From NCBI GenBank assembly GCA_964588795.1, contig CAZPQN010000039.1:1-18952 (forward strand): 18,952 nt of DNA, written 5' to 3'. This document shows positions 14,830-18,952 of the stretch, in pieces. The number at the start of each line of letters is the position of its first letter. Position 1 is the stretch's first letter. The notes below the pieces were generated by a model that was not told the DNA's origin, ran no database searches, and saw only the letters and a list, made by a program, of their open reading frames with translations. The translations under genes were made by a program, and so were the position numbers. Origin of the DNA: CAZPQN01 sp964588795. Lineage in GTDB: Bacteria; Fidelibacterota; UBA2242.

Positions 14830-15985
14830 CAGACGTCTGCTCAAGTTTATGCCGTTGCTGGTACTTACCGGGTGCCAGAAGGAATTGGACCTCCTGCAGT
14901 TCAAGGACGATTTTGGCAATTACCAGCCGGAAGTGCGCATCGAAGCCATCCTGACGACCACTGCGGTTCACGAACAGAATCCGCTTTACCCCGTGATTGT
15001 CCGGGTGGACCGCTCCATTGCGATTGATGACACGGCTCTCTTTAATGGAAACGATGACAACGGCAACTGGCACAGCTATACGGATGTAAATGGCAATGGC
15101 CAATGGGACCCCGGCGAACCACTCAACGATGACGTTGGCGAAGATGGTCGGCCAGGGCAGGACAATGGCTTCCCGGCGCGCGACAAAGGCGAGGGCAACG
15201 GGCGGCCTGACTACGGTGAGCCCCACGTTGATGAATACGATGAGATCCTGCCCCTCGTGCATGACACGACGGCGACGGTTACCCTGACTAACCTGACCGA
15301 TGCCAAACAGTATCTTTTAATATGGCAAGCGATTGCCGCCCGCTTCCAGTATCTTGGTCAGGCGCACGAAAACCGATTGAATAATGTCTACGATAGTTAT
15401 TACGGGGGCTATGTGCTGTACCAAGGCTATGCGGCAAGCCCAGGCGACACAAACAAGTTGTTTGAGTTTACCATTGATTTCCCCGGGCGCGGGTTGACGG
15501 TCAAAGGCCAGACGCGGCCCATTCCACAGGCCACCTTTATTGACCCTGGTTTTCCAAAGGTTCGCGATACCCTCTACATACCCTATGGCGGCCCGGGCGG
15601 GATACTGTGGAGCTCCGATCCGCGTGCCACAGTTTACTGCGTGCGGGTCGAAAGGGTTTTGAAAAATATTGCAGTACACTTGCTTTGGTATGAGCACCCC
15701 AACGTCGCCAACCGGGCGCTGACCGCGGCCAATGGGGGCGTGCCGGTCGGCTTCGAGCCGATAACCGCGGAACTGGAGCCCGGGTTATATCACCTGATCG
15801 TGACAACGATGGACGAGAACTACGCACGCTACTACTACTCATCACTACCCTTGAAAGACCCGGCCAAATCCAATCTGCGCGATCAGTACGGCCACGTCGT
15901 CATGGGAGTCGCCGGCTCAAAGGCTGAAAATGCCATTTATTTCAGGATTCTGCAATCCGGAACCCCGAAATCCGCCGGCCGGTAA
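14819..15985 (+). CDS. Outer-membrane lipoprotein partner of the TonB receptor (DUF4249-like), TTG start
   Basis: A 388-residue lipoprotein read from TTG 14819. This start gives an ideal signal peptide: MNFNRRLLKFMPLLVLTGC, with basic residues, a hydrophobic core and lipobox LTGC19. GGGGGT (14808-14813) lies 5 bases upstream. ATG 14849 would leave only eight residues and no charge before the lipid Cys, and the longer frame from ATG 14726 would prefix unrelated sequence read out of frame from the receptor. The first half has an acidic insertion with EF-hand-like loops (residues 89-135). The rest is beta-rich (GQTRPIPQATFIDPGFPKV, LEPGLYHLIVTTMDENYARY) and resembles the DUF4249 lipoproteins found beside TonB receptors in FCB bacteria. 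It probably sits on the outer membrane and helps substrate capture. The 11-bp overlap implies coupled expression. The family name is tentative; lipoprotein status is well supported. Confidence 0.75.
   Translation: MNFNRRLLKFMPLLVLTGCQKELDLLQFKDDFGNYQPEVRIEAILTTTAVHEQNPLYPVIVRVDRSIAIDDTALFNGNDDNGNWHSYTDVNGNGQWDPGEPLNDDVGEDGRPGQDNGFPARDKGEGNGRPDYGEPHVDEYDEILPLVHDTTATVTLTNLTDAKQYLLIWQAIAARFQYLGQAHENRLNNVYDSYYGGYVLYQGYAASPGDTNKLFEFTIDFPGRGLTVKGQTRPIPQATFIDPGFPKVRDTLYIPYGGPGGILWSSDPRATVYCVRVERVLKNIAVHLLWYEHPNVANRALTAANGGVPVGFEPITAELEPGLYHLIVTTMDENYARYYYSSLPLKDPAKSNLRDQYGHVVMGVAGSKAENAIYFRILQSGTPKSAGR
15083..15223 (+). other. EF-hand-like calcium-loop segment inside the lipoprotein gene
   Basis: The segment encodes D89-V-N91-G-N93-G-Q-W-D97-P-G-E100, which fits a 12-residue EF-hand loop (acidic or Asn at 1, 3, 5 and 9, Glu at 12). 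A second related copy follows at residues 122-135 (DKGEGNGRPDYGEP); the shared core is NGxxDxGEP. The second copy departs from the strict 12-residue spacing. Calcium binding is inference. Confidence 0.6.
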
Positions 15986-16043
15986 AAATTCATCGGTTGG
16001 TATTAAATTCTTGGCAGTAATTGACAGATTCCTTGGAGTAACA

Positions 16044-18887
16044 ATGAAACGTAAATCTTTTTTTCTTTTTGTATTCGTACTGCTGATAGCCACCTGCCAG
16101 CCGCCTCCGAGCCCGACGCCCGGCGGATCGGCCGCAAGTCATTCGACCAAAGCCTTGAAGCGCGGCAGTCTCATTCCCACCGATACCAGCGTCGTCAAGG
16201 GCAGATTGGACAATGGTTTGACTTACTACATCCGGCGCAATCTCAAGCCCGAAAAACGGGCCGAACTTCGTTTGGTAGTCAACGTCGGTTCGGTATTGGA
16301 ACAGGAAAATGAGCAGGGGTTGGCGCATTTTCTCGAGCACATGGCATTCAACGGCACCCGGCATTTCGCCCGGCAGGAACTGATTCAATACATCGAGTCC
16401 ATCGGCATGCGCTTCGGACCCGACCTGAACGCCTATACCGGTTTTGACGAGACGGTTTATATCCTGCAGGTGCCGACCGACCGGGATACACTGTTGGAAA
16501 AGGGTTTTCTGGTGCTGTCCGACTGGGCACAGAATATCAGCCTGGAAAGCAGGGAAATTGACAAGGAGCGCGGCGTCATCAAAGAAGAATGGCGGCTGGA
16601 TCGCGGGGCCGATGCCCGCATGCGCGACCGCGAGATACCTTTTATTTATCACAATTCGCTCTATGCCCGGCGATTGCCCATCGGTCAGATGGCGGTGGTG
16701 GACACTTTCCGGTACGAGACCCTGCGCCAGTTTTACCGGCACTGGTATCGCCCCGACCTGATGGCAGTCGTCGCCGTCGGCGATTTTGAGGTACGGGTCA
16801 TCGAGGAGCACATCGCGAAATATTTTGCCCAAATTGCACCGGCGCTCGCGAAGAACCCGCGTCAGCAGGTTACCATCCCGGATCACAAGGAAACCCTGAC
16901 CGCACTGGTAACCGATCCCGAAGCCACCCAAACCATTATCCAGGTACTCTATAAAATGGCGCCGGAACCAGAGTCCCGGGTGCGAGATTATCGCCGTTCG
17001 CTGGTCGAAAATCTATACAATAACCTGTTCAATAAACGGCTGGCGGAACTGGTGCGCCTGGCCGAGCCGCCCTTTACCAACGCCTGGTCGCAGAAGGGTC
17101 GTTTGGCGCGGGGCAAGGATTATTATTCGATCGGCGCCGTGGTCAGGGACAATGAAGTCGACAAGGGCCTGCGGCGTCTCCTGACCGAATTGCGGCGGGT
17201 GCAGTTATATGGTTTTACTACCACGGAATTCGAGCGCGCCCGGAAGGAATTATTACGCAATATGGAACGCGCCTATCTTGAGCGTAACAAGACGCAATCC
17301 TCGCGTTTGGCGGATGAATATATCCGCAACTTCCTTTTGGACGAACCTATCCCCGGCATCGAGTACGAATACGCCCTGACGAAACGCTATTTGCCCACGA
17401 TTAAACTAAAGGAGGTCAACGCGCTGGCGGGTAAATGGGTCGGCAATCGCAGCCGCGTCGTACTTTATGAGGCGCCGGACAAGCCCGATACGCAGATACC
17501 TACCGCCGCCCATCTGCTATCGTTATTCGACAGCATCAGTGATTACGAAGTGCTGGCTTACATTGACCGGGTCTCGGAGAAACCGCTGATCGAAAACCTT
17601 CCCCAGCCCGGCCAGATCATCACCGAGCGGGAGATCGCCGCCATCGGTGTCACCGAATTGACGCTGTCCAATGGCATGCGGGTCATCTGCAAGCCGACCG
17701 ATTTCAAGAATGATGAGGTTGTGATGTCCGCGTTCAGCCCGGGCGGCCATTCTTTGGTGAATGACTCCGATTATATCGCCGCCGTTACGGCGACGCCGCT
17801 GATTGGCGAGAGCGGACTGGGCGAGTTAGGAATTGTCGAATTGCAGAAGAAGCTGTCCGGCAAGGTCGTGCGCGTGCGGCCCGCTATCGGGGAAATCGCC
17901 GAAACTTTCAGCGGCGGCTCATCGCCGGAAGATTTGGAAACCATGTTTCAGCTACTTTATCTCTGCTTCACCGCGCCCCGCAAGGACACCACCGCGTATA
18001 AATCTTATTATAGTAAAACCCTGGCCGCGCTGACCAACAAGGATGCCGACCCGCTATCGGCATTTGGCGACACCCTGCGCGTGACGCTGAGCCAGTACCA
18101 TTTTCGTGCCCGGCCGTGGTCTACCCAGATTCTTAGCGAAATGGATCTGGAAAAGTCGTTCCGCATCTATTGCGAACGCTTTGCCGACGCCAGCGACTTT
18201 ACCTTCTTTTTCGTGGGGAACCTTGACCTGCAAACGATTCGCGACCTGAGTGTCAAATACCTGGCGCCGCTCCCAGCCCTGCACCGTGCCGAAACCTGGC
18301 GCGATATCAATCTGCGTCCCCCGCAGGGCGTCATCCGCAAGGCGGTCTACCGCGGCCTCGAGAAGCAATCCTATGTGCAGATGGTTTTTACCGGCGACTT
18401 CGAATTTACCCGGCAGAATCGTTATAACCTGGGTGCGCTCGTGGATATTCTGAACATCCGCCTGCGGGAGCAGATCCGCGAGGAAAAAAGCGGCTCCTAC
18501 GGCGTCAGCGTCCGCCAAACCACCAAACATTATCCGCGACCGGAGTATCAGGTCACGATTCAATTTGGTTGCGACCCCGAGCGGGTACAGGAACTGGTCG
18601 GCGTGGTCTTCGAACAGGTTGCCGTACTGCAGGATACGCCGGTATCCGATGCCGACCTGAACAAGGTCCGGGAAATGGGCACGCGCAGTTACGAGGTCAA
18701 TCTGAAGGACAATCGGTTCTGGGCGGACGTACTCAACTTTTACTATTTCAATCAGGAGGATCCGCTTTCCGTTCTGGAGTATCCTAAGTTTGTCGCCGGA
18801 CTGAACGCCGCGGCAGTGCAGGCGGCCGCGCGACGTTATCTGAACACCGCCAACTACGTGCAGGTGGTGCTTTATCCGGAAAAGTGA
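16044..18887 (+). CDS. Exported M16 (pitrilysin/PqqL-like) zinc peptidase
   Basis: A 947-residue zinc metallopeptidase with the two-half M16 architecture, similar in length to PqqL. ATG 16044 is chosen because GGAG (16035-16038) lies 5 bases upstream and it is followed at once by a signal peptide (MKRKSFFLFVFVLLIATC); the open frame extends to 15930 but lacks these. Cys18 may be lipidated, though Thr at -1 is not ideal. A Pro/Ser-rich linker (PPPSPTPGGSAAS) follows. The inverted zinc motif is H95-F-L-E98-H99 in GLAHFLEHMAFNGTRHF, and the third ligand is probably E175 in DKERGVIKEEW. Two M16_C-like substrate-binding domains follow in the N-half and again near the C-terminus (FFFVGNLDLQTIRDL). 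The second M16 half lacks HxxEH, as expected. It is 58 bp after the lipoprotein and could degrade peptides or proteins brought in by the receptor. The role is inferred from context. Confidence 0.94.
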   Translation: MKRKSFFLFVFVLLIATCQPPPSPTPGGSAASHSTKALKRGSLIPTDTSVVKGRLDNGLTYYIRRNLKPEKRAELRLVVNVGSVLEQENEQGLAHFLEHMAFNGTRHFARQELIQYIESIGMRFGPDLNAYTGFDETVYILQVPTDRDTLLEKGFLVLSDWAQNISLESREIDKERGVIKEEWRLDRGADARMRDREIPFIYHNSLYARRLPIGQMAVVDTFRYETLRQFYRHWYRPDLMAVVAVGDFEVRVIEEHIAKYFAQIAPALAKNPRQQVTIPDHKETLTALVTDPEATQTIIQVLYKMAPEPESRVRDYRRSLVENLYNNLFNKRLAELVRLAEPPFTNAWSQKGRLARGKDYYSIGAVVRDNEVDKGLRRLLTELRRVQLYGFTTTEFERARKELLRNMERAYLERNKTQSSRLADEYIRNFLLDEPIPGIEYEYALTKRYLPTIKLKEVNALAGKWVGNRSRVVLYEAPDKPDTQIPTAAHLLSLFDSISDYEVLAYIDRVSEKPLIENLPQPGQIITEREIAAIGVTELTLSNGMRVICKPTDFKNDEVVMSAFSPGGHSLVNDSDYIAAVTATPLIGESGLGELGIVELQKKLSGKVVRVRPAIGEIAETFSGGSSPEDLETMFQLLYLCFTAPRKDTTAYKSYYSKTLAALTNKDADPLSAFGDTLRVTLSQYHFRARPWSTQILSEMDLEKSFRIYCERFADASDFTFFFVGNLDLQTIRDLSVKYLAPLPALHRAETWRDINLRPPQGVIRKAVYRGLEKQSYVQMVFTGDFEFTRQNRYNLGALVDILNIRLREQIREEKSGSYGVSVRQTTKHYPRPEYQVTIQFGCDPERVQELVGVVFEQVAVLQDTPVSDADLNKVREMGTRSYEVNLKDNRFWADVLNFYYFNQEDPLSVLEYPKFVAGLNAAAVQAAARRYLNTANYVQVVLYPEK

Positions 18888-18892
18888 GTTCT

Positions 18893-18934
18893 AAAACCAA
18901 ACCTGTTTTCGGGTTTCCAAACAGGTTTGGTTTT
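18893..18934 (+). terminator. Intrinsic terminator hairpin after the M16 peptidase gene
   Basis: A perfect 16-bp stem, AAAACCAAACCTGTTT (18893-18908) and AAACAGGTTTGGTTTT (18919-18934), has a 10-base loop and begins 5 bases after the stop codon. The A-run and T-run are part of the stem, giving a form that could work in both directions. No long T-tract follows, so efficiency is uncertain. The remaining 18 bases of the window hold nothing recognisable. Confidence 0.7.
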
Positions 18935-18952
18935 GGATGCGCAAAACCAGTT

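Noticed and set aside
16021..16026. TTGACA as a -35 box for the M16 gene
   Set aside because: A -10 at normal spacing would fall on the start codon itself and reads ATGAAA, so there is no usable promoter.
15930..16043. Upstream extension of the M16 gene
   Set aside because: It would overlap the lipoprotein gene end and place the signal peptide internally; GGAG at 16035 supports ATG 16044.
15990..16931. 313-codon open frame on the - strand inside the M16 gene
   Set aside because: It is fully antisense to a gene with strong family motifs, has low-complexity composition typical of a shadow of GC-biased codons, and matches no family.

Overview
The window looks like a chromosomal piece of a diderm bacterium, probably from the FCB-type lineages (Calditrichota/KSB1, Ignavibacteriota or relatives). 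The signs are a TonB-dependent receptor with a carboxypeptidase-regulatory-like N-terminal domain followed by a lipoprotein, a subtilase with a type IX-like C-terminal tail, toast-rack/DUF4097 envelope proteins, and the absence of phage, IS, tRNA or rRNA. The phylum is inferred from gene content only. Coding density is high. Every gene reads on the + strand except one small GroES-like gene.

Region 1 (1-4077) is a housekeeping run: the 3' 90% or so of gyrA, then yggS (PLP homeostasis), a divIVA-domain gene that overlaps yggS by ATGA, and a short, strongly degenerate purine nucleoside phosphorylase-like gene that overlaps divIVA. The tight spacing suggests co-transcription.

Region 2 (4203-5957) is a secreted S8 subtilisin-like protease with an intact catalytic triad and a C-terminal sorting/FlgD-like domain. 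A gap of about 125 bp with a weak terminator candidate separates it from region 1.

Region 3 (6017-9739) is a compact four-gene unit: an ECF sigma factor, a membrane anti-sigma factor that fuses a zinc-finger domain to a HEAT-repeat C-terminal part, a DUF4097 protein with twelve TSGG rungs on an almost exact 54-bp period, and a second toast-rack-like protein with GLG motifs. It ends at a perfect 10-bp-stem intrinsic terminator (9768-9798). This is the best candidate in the window for a little-described system: an envelope-stress circuit whose sensor and output both look like repeat proteins on the far side of the inner membrane.

Region 4 (9793-12428) holds a divergent GroES/Cpn10-like gene on the - strand, then trxB and an exported Ntn-hydrolase (C45-like) gene overlapping by ATGA.

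Region 5 (12481-18887) is an outer-membrane uptake and proteolysis group: a TonB-dependent receptor, an overlapping lipoprotein gene that most likely starts at TTG and carries EF-hand-like loops, and a large two-half M16 zinc peptidase with an export signal. It closes with a 16-bp perfect hairpin (18893-18934). A SusC/SusD-like or DUF4249-like receptor/lipoprotein pair with an associated periplasmic peptidase is the natural reading; the substrate cannot be told from the sequence.

No gap between genes exceeds about 155 bp.
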